NCBI GenBank assembly: GCA_964371945.1
Contig: CAYJPA010000015.1
Location: forward strand, 1-64,000
Direction of reading: 5' to 3'
From: CAYJPA01 sp964371945
GTDB taxonomy: Bacteria > Chloroflexota > Chloroflexia > Thermomicrobiales > UBA6265
DNA: 64,000 nt
In this document: positions 8,850-17,561 of the stretch, in pieces
How the letters are laid out: every line of letters starts with the position of its first letter
Position numbering within the stretch: position 1 is the first letter of the stretch
Notes under the pieces: model-generated
The model's input: the letters and a program-made list of their open reading frames with translations, nothing else
The model's database searches: none
Told to the model about the DNA's origin: nothing
Position numbers and translations under genes: made by a program

Positions 8850-9557
8850 GTGTTTCAGCACGTTCGCCGATTCTCGCCGCTGGGACGAAGACTGGCGAAC
8901 GAGTGTATTGCAACGCTCTATCCGCCCCGATGCGCGGGTTGTGGTCGGAGAGGTCACTGGGTCTGCCCTAGCTGTATTGCCGAAACCGCCCACATCGAGC
9001 CCCCGTACTGCGGGAGGTGCGGGGAGCCCGTGGAGAATGCGTGCGTTTGCGCGGAGTTCTCCCACGATCTCGATGCAATGCGCTCGGCCGCCTGGTACGA
9101 GGGTTGGCTCAAGACGGCAATTCAGCAGTTCAAGTATGAGGGTGAGCGCGCACGCGCAGCTCATCTGGGAAATCTCCTTGTGCCATTGATCGATGACTTT
9201 GTACCGGGCTATCAATTAGTACCTGTCCCATTGCATCCTGACCGAAAGCGCTGGCGCGGCTACAACCAATCACTACTGCTCGCAGCCAAGCTGTCGGCAT
9301 TCACGGGTATCCAGGTTTCAACGGTTCTGTTGAGAACAGTGAGGACGCGGCAACAGGTCGGACTTCGCGCATTCGAGCGAGCAGCAAATGTCAAGGGTGC
9401 CTTCAGTGTGCTCGATGGCTCAGTGGTCGCCGGAAGGACTTTTGTTTTGATCGACGATGTCACCACCACGGGCGCGACATTGGGAGCCTGCGCCGAGACG
9501 CTGAAGTCCGCGGGAGCCGTATGGGTCGGGGCAATGACCGTTGCGCGTGAACGATAG
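8850..9557 (+). CDS. comF: ComF family protein (phosphoribosyltransferase-like competence protein)
   Basis: A 235-residue ComF/GntX-type protein. Paired cysteines at 28/31, 39/42, 54/57 and 65/67 form the N-terminal double zinc-finger region. A phosphoribosyltransferase fold follows with the PRPP motif VLIDDVTTTGAT near residue 200. ComF proteins are linked to DNA uptake and late steps of transformation. The start is GTG with GAAGGAG upstream. It lies 150 bases downstream of tadC, and that pairing fits a surface-structure/DNA-uptake role, though co-transcription is not shown. It converges with dxr, with 8 bases between stops. Confidence 0.88.
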   Translation: MFQHVRRFSPLGRRLANECIATLYPPRCAGCGRRGHWVCPSCIAETAHIEPPYCGRCGEPVENACVCAEFSHDLDAMRSAAWYEGWLKTAIQQFKYEGERARAAHLGNLLVPLIDDFVPGYQLVPVPLHPDRKRWRGYNQSLLLAAKLSAFTGIQVSTVLLRTVRTRQQVGLRAFERAANVKGAFSVLDGSVVAGRTFVLIDDVTTTGATLGACAETLKSAGAVWVGAMTVARER

Positions 9558-9565
9558 GTGCGTTC

Positions 9566-10765
9566 TCAGTGACCGGTCAAGATCAGATCGTGCGCGGTGC
9601 GGCGAGCCCAGGACTCCGCTTCAGCGAGCGCATCGAAATCGGTCAATTCCCATGGCTGATGCATGGTAAGCGCTTGCTCGACTACGCCTGGGAGATCGCC
9701 AAACCCAATTTCTCCATCGGTGAACGCTTTGACCGCGACTTCGTCGGCAACGCTCAACACAGTTGGATACGTCTGGCCGGCCACCCCTGCTTCGCGCGCC
9801 AGCCGGAGGGACGGGAAGCGGACAAGGTCCGGTTCTTCGAATCGGAGCGTCCCGACGCCAGGCAGCGAAAGCCGTCGAAAGTCGCTGGATTCGTGACGCG
9901 GAAACGTCAACGCGAATTGAATCGGTAGTCGCATGTCGGGTTGGCTGAGTTGAGCGACTTGACTGCCGTCTGCAAACTCGATGAGCGAATGAACAATGCT
10001 CTCCGGATGGACGACGATATCGATTTGTCCGTAGTCAATGCCGAACAACCAGTGCGCCTCGATCAATTCCAGGCCCTTGTTCATCAGCGTTGCGGAATCG
10101 ATCGTTACCTTGTCTCCCATGACCCAGGTCGGATGGGACAGGGCCTGCCCGAGCGTCACCGCCGCGAGCTCTTCAATCGGCGTTTCCCGAAACGGACCAC
10201 CTGATGCGGTCAACGTTAATCGGGAAATGTCGCTACCGTCAGACCGGCCAAGCGCCTGCCAGATCGCGCTGTGCTCGCTGTCAACCGGGCGAATCTCGAC
10301 TCCATGCTTTAGCGCGAGCGCGGTAATCAACCCTCCGGCGCAGACGATCGTTTCCTTATTCGCAAGGGCGATGATCTTGCCGGCTTCGATGGCACGAGCA
10401 GTCGGTAGAATCGCCGCGTGCCCGGAAGTGGCTACGACAACGATGTCAACGTCGGGATGAGTCGCGGCCGCGATCATCCCGCCGCTGCCGCACACGATTG
10501 GCCCCTCATATCCGAATGGAAAGCTGCCGTCGGAATCGACAGCGACGAAACTGGGCCGGTGGCGAGCGATCTGTTCGGAGAGTAGGTTCATGTTCCCGCC
10601 GGCGGCGAGAGCGATCACCCGAAACCGCCCAGCAAGCCGGTCGACCACGTCAAGCGTTTGACGACCGATCGACCCTGTGGACCCAAGGATTGCGAGGCCC
10701 AACACTCGATCACCTTGAACGAAATTGCTGATCGTTGGCACGACGATTGGAAGGCGGCGATTCAT
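9566..10765 (-). CDS. dxr: 1-deoxy-D-xylulose 5-phosphate reductoisomerase
   Basis: Converts DXP to MEP with NADPH, the first committed step of the non-mevalonate isoprenoid pathway. Seen: the NADPH-binding GSTGSIG near the N-terminus, the metal-binding PVDSEHSAIWQ, the substrate loop ASGGPFRE, and MGDKVTIDSATLMNKGLE. At 399 residues it matches E. coli Dxr (398). The frame extends 11 codons further upstream, but that start lies inside cdsA; the ATG at 10765 begins 4 bases after the cdsA stop and is preferred. It is the last gene of the rpsB-to-dxr operon and supplies precursors for the neighbouring uppS product. Confidence 0.93.
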   Translation of the reverse strand: MNRRLPIVVPTISNFVQGDRVLGLAILGSTGSIGRQTLDVVDRLAGRFRVIALAAGGNMNLLSEQIARHRPSFVAVDSDGSFPFGYEGPIVCGSGGMIAAATHPDVDIVVVATSGHAAILPTARAIEAGKIIALANKETIVCAGGLITALALKHGVEIRPVDSEHSAIWQALGRSDGSDISRLTLTASGGPFRETPIEELAAVTLGQALSHPTWVMGDKVTIDSATLMNKGLELIEAHWLFGIDYGQIDIVVHPESIVHSLIEFADGSQVAQLSQPDMRLPIQFALTFPRHESSDFRRLSLPGVGTLRFEEPDLVRFPSLRLAREAGVAGQTYPTVLSVADEVAVKAFTDGEIGFGDLPGVVEQALTMHQPWELTDFDALAEAESWARRTAHDLILTGH

Positions 10766-10769
10766 GCGG

Positions 10770-11636
10770 CTAGATCCACCGATCCACGGCAGTCGCAAGG
10801 AAGATCCCGGCGGTCCAGGTGAAGAGTAGCGCGTCGAGGCGATCGAGCATTCCCCCGTGCCCCGGAATGAGCGTACCGCTATCTTTCATGTCTGCCTGGC
10901 GCTTCAGAAGTGATTCCGCGAGGTCCCCGAGAACTCCGATGAAGCTGATCACGAGACCTAATCCAATTGCCGTCCACCACGGTAGATCGAGCCCAAACGC
11001 GAATGCAGCGATCAGCCCGGTTATCGCGGAGCTAACAAATCCGCCGACCAGCCCCTCGACCGTCTTCTTGGGGCTGATTCTCGGAATGAGGGGACGCCGG
11101 CCGGCCGACCGGCCGACGAGAAAGGCTCCGGTGTCGTTCAACCAGGTGACGACGATCACAAACAGGAGCCAGGCCAGACCCCGCGGATGGCTATCCCAAC
11201 CGAATGAGAGCCAATCCGAGATGTCTGAAAGCCAGTTGACTTCAATCTCTCCCGGCAATCCACGAGTGGCGATCGCGGCGAAGAGCGGAACGCCCAGGTA
11301 AAGCGAACCGGCCGCCGCAAGGGTCCAGTCAACGAATGCGTGTTCGGGATTGGCCCTGAACAGAGCGAATATCAGCGGAGCGCCAATGGCGAAGGCGCAA
11401 ACACCAAGCAGCGCCTTCTCATCCCCGCCGAATCCGGCAATGAGCGCGAACCCGATTAGCGCGATGTATCCGGTCGGAATGACGTCGCTTCCGACCTGGC
11501 GTGCCATGACGCTGTATTCATGAAGACCAATGAGACAGAACAGTGCTAGAACGATTGCGAAGACCGGGCCGCCCATGAGCGCCGGAACTATTCCGACGAT
11601 GACTACGCCGATCGCGCTAATCGAGCGCTGGCGCAT
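10770..11636 (-). CDS. cdsA: Phosphatidate cytidylyltransferase (CDP-diglyceride synthase)
   Basis: Makes CDP-diacylglycerol from phosphatidic acid and CTP at the inner membrane. It is a 288-residue protein with about eight membrane helices. The C-terminal family signature is complete: SLLKRQADMKDSGTLIPGHG followed by GMLDRLD. The open frame runs 48 codons further upstream but overlaps uppS heavily; the ATG at 11636 overlaps the uppS end by 20 bases and begins the first membrane segment. It is translationally coupled between uppS and dxr. Confidence 0.9.
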   Translation of the reverse strand: MRQRSISAIGVVIVGIVPALMGGPVFAIVLALFCLIGLHEYSVMARQVGSDVIPTGYIALIGFALIAGFGGDEKALLGVCAFAIGAPLIFALFRANPEHAFVDWTLAAAGSLYLGVPLFAAIATRGLPGEIEVNWLSDISDWLSFGWDSHPRGLAWLLFVIVVTWLNDTGAFLVGRSAGRRPLIPRISPKKTVEGLVGGFVSSAITGLIAAFAFGLDLPWWTAIGLGLVISFIGVLGDLAESLLKRQADMKDSGTLIPGHGGMLDRLDALLFTWTAGIFLATAVDRWI

Positions 11637-12426
11637 CGTCGCATTCCCTGGAGCCGACGGCCGCTGCTGCCGAGATATGCCCAAATCGTCGTTCGCGGCG
11701 GCTGAAATCGAGCGCGGCCTCGCGAAGTTGCTCAGGGCCGAAATCTGGCCAAAGTACAGTTGAGAAATAGAGCTCCGCATAGGCGGCCTGCCAGAGCAAG
11801 AAATTGCTCATGCGCATTTCGCCGGAGGTGCGAATAATTAGATCTGGGTCCGGGATGTCCTTTGTGTACAAGAAGCGTGAAATTGTCTCTTCTTCAATCT
11901 CCTCCGACGGGATTCCGCTTCGGACAAGGTCACGGACCGCGTTCAGGAGCTCTTGACGCCCTCCGTAATTGAAGGCGAGGGTCAAAACGAGATTGCAGTT
12001 GTCTTTCGTCAGCTCAATGGCGTCGAGCACCGAATTTCGTAGATCGGCGTCGAGTCCGTCGAGACTGCCGATGTGCCGTAGCTGCGCGCCCTGCCGGTGG
12101 AGCTCCTCGGTTTCGCGCTCAATCGCCTCGCCGAGAATTCGCATGATGCCCTGAATCTCCGCCGCCGGCCGTTTCCAATTTTCGGTCGAGAATGCCCAGA
12201 GCGTGAGGTATTTGATGCCGATTTCTCCGGCGGCGAATGTGATCCGGCGGATATTGTCCGTGCCACGCTCATGACCCGCGATTCGTGGAAGGCCCCGTTT
12301 CGCGGCCCAGCGCCCATTTCCATCCATAATGATGGCAACGTGCCGCGGGAGCCGCTCACGCGGCACACTCGCAAGCGCTTCAGTCACCGCGCTGGATTCG
12401 AGGTGAACGGACGTTGCACTAGCCAA
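11617..12426 (-). CDS. uppS: Undecaprenyl (isoprenyl) diphosphate synthase
   Basis: A cis-prenyltransferase (269 residues) that builds the lipid carrier for peptidoglycan synthesis from isoprenyl diphosphates. Seen: the catalytic IIMDGNGRWA, the substrate-binding FSTENWKRP, NYGGRQE, and the C-terminal PDLIIRTSGE and LYF..VLWPDF motifs. The start is TTG at 12426; its likely SD, GGAGGT, lies inside the last codons of frr, ten bases upstream, suggesting coupling to frr translation. The N-terminus is about 25 residues longer than the E. coli enzyme. Confidence 0.92.
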   Translation of the reverse strand: MASATSVHLESSAVTEALASVPRERLPRHVAIIMDGNGRWAAKRGLPRIAGHERGTDNIRRITFAAGEIGIKYLTLWAFSTENWKRPAAEIQGIMRILGEAIERETEELHRQGAQLRHIGSLDGLDADLRNSVLDAIELTKDNCNLVLTLAFNYGGRQELLNAVRDLVRSGIPSEEIEEETISRFLYTKDIPDPDLIIRTSGEMRMSNFLLWQAAYAELYFSTVLWPDFGPEQLREAALDFSRRERRFGHISAAAAVGSRECDDAPALD

Positions 12427-12432
12427 ACCTGA

Positions 12433-12990
12433 CTAGACCTCCAAAACCTCGTGCTCTTTGAATTTTCCGATTTTGTCCGCTTCATCGGTGAATCGCTTTG
12501 ACAATTCGTCAAGCTGATGAATGGCGCGACGTTCCTCGTCCTCTGAAATCGCCTTGTCACTCGTGAGTTTATGTAGAGCGCCCATCGCGTCACGGCGAAT
12601 GTTGCGTACAGCAACCTTGGACTCTTCGACCTGCTGGTGAACCTGTTTGACGAGCTGCTTGCGTCGTTCCTCATTCAAAGCCGGGATGTTCAGGCGTATG
12701 ATCGATCCGTCGTTGTTTGGGGTCAATCCGAGATCGGACTTGAGGATCGCCTTTTCGATCACGCCGAGCATGTTCCGTTCCCACGGCTGAATCACCAGCA
12801 TGCGTGCCTCCGGCGCGGAGACACCGGCAACCTGATTGAGAGGGGTTGGCGATCCGTAATAATCGACCACGATCCGGTCGAGCAGGGCCGGGGAAGCGCG
12901 TCCAGTTCGTATTGAATTCAGATGGAGCTGGAGGGCTTCCATCGCTTTGGACATTCGATGTTCGGCGTCCGCCATCGTGTCGCGTATCAT
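12433..12990 (-). CDS. frr: Ribosome recycling factor
   Basis: A 185-residue RRF that splits post-termination ribosomes with EF-G. The sequence matches the family over its full length, including LHLNSIRTGRASPALLD, the PWERNMLGVIEKAI segment and the C-terminal helix with EDEERRAIHQLDELS. GAGGAG precedes the ATG by 9 bases. It is 88 bases after pyrH and 6 before uppS. Its last codons also form the presumed SD of uppS. Confidence 0.96.
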   Translation of the reverse strand: MIRDTMADAEHRMSKAMEALQLHLNSIRTGRASPALLDRIVVDYYGSPTPLNQVAGVSAPEARMLVIQPWERNMLGVIEKAILKSDLGLTPNNDGSIIRLNIPALNEERRKQLVKQVHQQVEESKVAVRNIRRDAMGALHKLTSDKAISEDEERRAIHQLDELSKRFTDEADKIGKFKEHEVLEV

Positions 12991-13078
12991 CGCTGTCGCT
13001 CCTCACCTTCCGTCGTTGCGGGAAGGTCGTCACATCACCAGCCCGAGGCGATCGCCCGCTGCCGTGGATGATAAGCCA

Positions 13079-13816
13079 TTACTCGAAAGTCGAATGGCCG
13101 CTAGTCACCATTGTGCCGACGATCTCCGTTCCGGAAATGGCATTTTCAATTGCGCCATCCTCGGTCATGTTGAAGACGAGGATCGGCATGTTGTTCTCTC
13201 GACATAGTGACAGCGCGGACGCATCCATCACCCTGAGATTGCGCTCGATTGCCTCTTGATGGCTAACTTGCACATAGCGTTGGGCGAGAACGTTCGTTCG
13301 AGGGTCGTCAGAGTAAACGCCATCGACCCGATTCTTGGCCATGAGCAAAATATCGGCATCGAGCTCCAGCGCGCGAAGTGCCGCGGCGGTGTCGGTGGTG
13401 AAATAGGGATTTCCGGTACCTGCCGCCAGGATCACGACACGGCCCTTTTCCATATGCCGGATCGCACGGCGCCGGATGTAGGGCTCGGCGACCTCGTGCA
13501 TCTGAATGGCGGTCATCACGCGGGTCTGAACGCCGGCCTTTTCGAGCGCATCCTGCAGCGCCATGCCGTTGAGCACGGTTGCGACCATGCCCATATAGTC
13601 GGCGGTGGCGCGATCCATTCCTTTGCTGCTAGCGGAGAGACCGCGCCAGATATTGCCGCCGCCGATGACGATGGCAATCTGGACGTCTGATGCGAGAACC
13701 CGCTTAAGCTGCTGTGCGATGGACTTGGCGACATCGGGATCGATTCCGTACGGCGCCTCTCCCATCAGCGCTTCGCCGCTGAGCTTCAAAAGGACCCGGC
13801 CGTACTTCGCCGTCAA
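13079..13816 (-). CDS. pyrH: UMP kinase
   Basis: A 245-residue amino-acid-kinase-fold enzyme that phosphorylates UMP to UDP. Recognised by the N-terminal RVLLKLSGEAL, the IVIGGGNIWRG nucleotide loop, the ADYMGMVATVLN motif and the FTTDTAAALRA region. The start is TTG at 13816 with AAAGGAG eight bases upstream. Its place between tsf and frr is the usual bacterial order. Confidence 0.95.
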   Translation of the reverse strand: MTAKYGRVLLKLSGEALMGEAPYGIDPDVAKSIAQQLKRVLASDVQIAIVIGGGNIWRGLSASSKGMDRATADYMGMVATVLNGMALQDALEKAGVQTRVMTAIQMHEVAEPYIRRRAIRHMEKGRVVILAAGTGNPYFTTDTAAALRALELDADILLMAKNRVDGVYSDDPRTNVLAQRYVQVSHQEAIERNLRVMDASALSLCRENNMPILVFNMTEDGAIENAISGTEIVGTMVTSGHSTFE

Positions 13817-13875
13817 GTGCGTCGCTCCTTTCCCCGCAGAATGTGGTTCCGCGGATGTTTTGTGGTGCGAAGTGA

Positions 13876-14436
13876 CTAGGTTTCTTCGGTCGCAGCCGCC
13901 TGATCCGCTCCGACTTCGAAGCGAGCGTAGCGGCGAACGATGATGTTCTCGCCGACTTTCGAGATCACGTCTTTGACGAGATCCCGAATCGTCAACTTCG
14001 GATTCTTGATGAATGCCTGATCGAGCAGGCTGACCGCGGCAAGGGCTTGCTTGCGATCGCCAAACTCTCGTTCCAGCTCCGGCCAGGCATCCTCTGGAAT
14101 TTGCTCTTCGGAGACGTAACGTGGGCTCATCGCGGCAATCTGCATCGCCACATCGTGTGCGAGCGTTTTGAAATCTTGGGTACGGGCAACGAAGTCGGTT
14201 TCGCAGTTGACCTCGACCAGCGACGAAATTCTTCCTCCGGCGTGAACATAGGGCTCAACCACGCCTTGCAGCGCAACTCGGCCCGCCTTCTTCTCGGCTT
14301 TTGCAAGACCGGCCTGCTTGAGCAGATCGGTCGCCTGTTCGATGTTCCCGCCGGTGTCGTCCAGGGCGCGCTTGCACTCCATGATTCCGGCGCCAGTGCG
14401 CTCGCGGAGCGTTTTCACTTGGCTCGTCGTAACCAC
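13876..14436 (-). CDS. tsf: Translation elongation factor Ts (short form)
   Basis: Guanine-nucleotide exchange factor for EF-Tu. At 186 residues it is much shorter than E. coli EF-Ts (283) and resembles the short Thermus/cyanobacterial type with one core subdomain. Seen: the UBA-like N-terminus VKTLRERTGAGIMECKRAL, then YVHAGGRISSLVEVNCETDF and VARTQDFKTLAHDVAMQI. The GTG start is preceded by AGGAG with 5-base spacing. It is 41 bases downstream of rpsB. Confidence 0.95.
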   Translation of the reverse strand: MVTTSQVKTLRERTGAGIMECKRALDDTGGNIEQATDLLKQAGLAKAEKKAGRVALQGVVEPYVHAGGRISSLVEVNCETDFVARTQDFKTLAHDVAMQIAAMSPRYVSEEQIPEDAWPELEREFGDRKQALAAVSLLDQAFIKNPKLTIRDLVKDVISKVGENIIVRRYARFEVGADQAAATEET

Positions 14437-14477
14437 AACTTCTCCTGTTCCTCTGTTTGTTCGTTCGATCGAAATTT

Positions 14478-15287
<810 letters not shown>

Positions 15288-15326
15288 AAAAACCTCCCGG
15301 TGTTGTACTTCCGCGTCATTCATCCT

Positions 15327-15365
15327 GAGCCGAACCGGCGGTCAAAACGCCGGCACACCGGGCTC
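15327..15365 (-). promoter_or_regulatory. Two-tier hairpin in the rpsB leader
   Basis: GAGCC (15327-15331) pairs with GGCTC (15361-15365), enclosing a second stem CCGGCG (15335-15340) with CGCCGG (15348-15353). It lies about 40 bases upstream of the rpsB GTG start. Ribosomal protein S2 represses its own operon in other bacteria, so this is a candidate binding structure. That role is inferred from position only. Confidence 0.4.
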
Positions 15366-15381
15366 AGTCCTGGCGCGTGCC

Positions 15382-15406
15382 AAATAAAGCCCGGCTGTTG
15401 CCGGGC
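15382..15406 (-). terminator. Intrinsic terminator / attenuator in the rpsB leader
   Basis: On the minus strand GCCCGGC-AACA-GCCGGGC (15389-15406) is followed by TTTATTT (15388-15382). This is a typical Rho-independent terminator. It starts just a few bases after the predicted rpsB transcription start, so it may act as an attenuator; it could also end transcripts of the gene at 15542-16555. Confidence 0.65.
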
Positions 15407-15414
15407 CATTTGTG

Positions 15415-15451
15415 AGGATACCATCGGCAGCATCGATCGACAATGTCGATC
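15415..15451 (-). promoter_or_regulatory. Predicted rpsB operon promoter with overlapping operator
   Basis: On the minus strand, TTGTCG (15443-15438) and TATCCT (15420-15415) are separated by 17 bases, giving a sigma-70-like promoter. A perfect inverted repeat GATCGACA-A-TGTCGATC at 15435-15451 covers the -35 box and is well placed for a repressor. The predicted start lies near 15408, directly before the terminator-like hairpin. Confidence 0.5.
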
Positions 15452-15541
15452 ACGTGAGGAGAAAGGTTGATTCGCGAGCGAGAACTGCAAATCCGGGTTG
15501 TCTAGAACGCGAAACATCTTGCACGGAAGCGCCTGACGAAA

Positions 15542-16555
15542 CTACTCCTGCGCGGAGGTAAGGAATTCGTCGGCAATGAAACCTTCATCGCCGCTCGCCA
15601 CCACTCGAACGCCGACCCAGAAGTAACCGCCCTGTCCCTCTTCTGTCGCCGGCTCGGTCACCTCTAGTTGAGTGCCCTCTGGAAGAGAATCGATCGCCTC
15701 CGACTCGGTGCTCTGGTCTTCTCGTAAATTCACGTCGTCCGAATTTGTGACTACGAGCTCCCCCTCTTCAAATCCTTTGCCAGCTGGTTCAGGGGTGTCC
15801 TCTTCCTCGTCCGATGGCGTTTCAGTTGGATCATCCTCGTTCGTCCCATTGCCGGACGTATCTTCTGTTGGCTCGACCGTCACGGTTTCGGCCGAGATAT
15901 TGACTTCGGGAGTATTGGTGGGCGGTGAATTCGTAGCCGTGATGACCAGACCTTGGACCGGTGTCGGCGTTCGGTCGTTGTCGCCATCGTCGCCGATGAC
16001 CGCGCTGGCCCAGTACCAGAAAAGACCCAGCATCAAGAGGAGTCCGATCACCGGCAACGCGATCCGAAGGTAATCTGTCCAGTATCGTTCTTCGGGCTGG
16101 TAGCTCACGGTTCGCTCCTGACCTTGCGGCAAACCTTGTCGATTCACGCCTGATCCTCCGGGTGGCGGCGGCTCGTTGCCCCGGCCGCCCCCACTCCCGC
16201 CGCCGAAACCACGTCCGGAGGGTTTTAGATTGTCATAGTCGCCGCCTCCGCCGCGCGACGAACTTGCTATCATCCCGCCGGCTGTTGCCGGTATGAGTTG
16301 CGGCGGTGGCTGAAACAACCGCAATCGCCGCCGTTGAGTTAACGCTTGATCTGAATCGCCGGTTCCGTCAGAATCGATCGATGCTCCGCCGGCATTCTCC
16401 CAAAAATTGCCGGTGCGGCCCCTGCAATCAAGCGCATTCTGCTTGACCTGGTGACTCTGCTGTGGTGCATATAACTTCGGATTCCGGCACCAGCCCTTGT
16501 TCGGGACCGATGACGGCTCGAAATGTTTACATGTGCTGCATGAGCGTTCTGGCAT
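15542..16555 (-). CDS. Membrane protein with N-terminal Cys motif and C-terminal SH3b domain
   Basis: A 337-residue protein of unknown function. A short N-terminal Cys cluster (C6, C9, C23, C44) looks like a small metal-binding motif. Next is a Gly/Pro/Arg-rich low-complexity stretch (about 95-150), one membrane helix (about 163-186), an acidic Thr/Pro/Glu-rich linker (about 195-270), and a bacterial SH3 domain (about 270-335) with VNLREDQSTESEAIDSLPEG. The layout places the SH3b outside the membrane, probably contacting the cell wall, and the Cys motif inside. It precedes rpsB on the same strand but is separated from it by a terminator. Confidence 0.7.
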   Translation of the reverse strand: MPERSCSTCKHFEPSSVPNKGWCRNPKLYAPQQSHQVKQNALDCRGRTGNFWENAGGASIDSDGTGDSDQALTQRRRLRLFQPPPQLIPATAGGMIASSSRGGGGDYDNLKPSGRGFGGGSGGGRGNEPPPPGGSGVNRQGLPQGQERTVSYQPEERYWTDYLRIALPVIGLLLMLGLFWYWASAVIGDDGDNDRTPTPVQGLVITATNSPPTNTPEVNISAETVTVEPTEDTSGNGTNEDDPTETPSDEEEDTPEPAGKGFEEGELVVTNSDDVNLREDQSTESEAIDSLPEGTQLEVTEPATEEGQGGYFWVGVRVVASGDEGFIADEFLTSAQE

Positions 16556-16858
16556 CTACGTTGTCACCACGAACGATCCGTAACGCATTGGGCGCCTTAA
16601 CTTGACCAGCCGGCCCCGGCAATGAGATTGACTCTTGCGCCTTCAGCTTCAATCGTCGCACATTCGACGGGTGACGGGTAGTGCGGGGTGATCGTCAACG
16701 AGCCGAAAGTATAGCATGGCTTCTCTGGCCAATAGTTGCGCATGCTCGTGAGCGCGTCGTTGCCCGGTGGCGACGTGGAGGCACTCGATCGACGGGCACA
16801 AAGAAAGCCGGCTCTCAGCTTGGAGAGCCGGGTAGTTCCAGTTCGAGTCTGCCGCGAA
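16556..16858. other. Intergenic region between the SH3b gene and the bactofilin pair
   Basis: About 300 bases without a convincing gene. It holds the bactofilin terminator at its right end. On the minus strand a TATACT hexamer near 16710 could be a -10 box for the SH3b gene, but no matching -35 was found. A 48-codon minus-strand frame runs from the ATG near 16743 and has no recognisable family. Confidence 0.4.
16799..16831 (-). terminator. Intrinsic terminator after the bactofilin genes
   Basis: CCGGCTCTC (16808-16816) and GAGAGCCGG (16823-16831) are perfect reverse complements with a 6-base loop. On the minus strand the stem is followed by CTTTCTTTG. It lies about 28 bases past the stop of the downstream bactofilin gene. 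Confidence 0.75.
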
Positions 16859-17467
16859 TTAGGACTCCGGTTCGCCGTCCTCTTCAGAGCGGGTATCCCA
16901 GGGAGTCTCCGGACCACCTAGGCGGCGAATGAAGGTGCTCGATCCTGCAGCGCCTTGAGATTCGCCGGTTGCAACGGGTGAGGTCGCCGCTCGTCCCGTG
17001 TTTTGCGCTGCCGCGATCTGCACCGGCGGAGGGGTGACGGAGGTGATCGGGCGCGGAACGGCCGCAACTGGGCGCTCGTCCGGCGGCGTCATTTCAAGTT
17101 GGCCCTCGTAGTAAGCACCCTCGTTGATCACCAAGGTGACGGTCGCCACTTTCCCTCGCACTCGTCCGCTTGGCATGATTTGAAGCCGGCCCTGACAGCG
17201 GATATCGCCGTTCAGATCCCCGGCGACGGTAATGCTTTCGGCTTCGACCTTGGCAGACACGTTCGCGCCCTGAGCGACGAAGAGCGTGCCTCGGCACTCG
17301 ATGGTGCCCTTGACTTCGCCTTCGATTCTCAGGTTTCGATTTGCCTGGAACGTTCCGTCAAAGATCGAATGGCGATCAATCACGCTGTACGAGGTTTCGC
17401 CTTCCGCGGTCGTTTCGCCATTTCCGTCTTGCGCCAAATCGGAAACGTCCGTGCTGCGCATCGACAT
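16859..17467 (-). CDS. Bactofilin-family cytoskeletal/polymer protein (copy 2)
   Basis: A 202-residue bactofilin: a right-handed beta-helix core of about 100 residues (SIFDGTFQANRNLRIEGEVKG through GQLEMTPPD) flanked by a short N-tail and a longer Ala/Pro-rich C-tail. Bactofilins self-assemble without nucleotide into filaments that scaffold cell-wall or polar structures. The frame extends 7 codons to a GTG, but GGGGAG lies seven bases before the ATG at 17467. It lies 94 bases downstream of the paralogue and ends at a good terminator. Confidence 0.85.
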   Translation of the reverse strand: MSMRSTDVSDLAQDGNGETTAEGETSYSVIDRHSIFDGTFQANRNLRIEGEVKGTIECRGTLFVAQGANVSAKVEAESITVAGDLNGDIRCQGRLQIMPSGRVRGKVATVTLVINEGAYYEGQLEMTPPDERPVAAVPRPITSVTPPPVQIAAAQNTGRAATSPVATGESQGAAGSSTFIRRLGGPETPWDTRSEEDGEPES

Positions 17468-17561
17468 CGCTATTCTCCCCAGGCGCACCGGCCCACAATG
17501 AGATTCCGAACATCAAACAACGGTCGTGGACATCGCCGAACCGTGCTCTTGGAAGCCAAGT

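Noticed and set aside
10766..10798. Longer dxr start inside cdsA
   Set aside because: The extra 11 residues are not conserved, and the ATG four bases after the cdsA stop gives the usual length.
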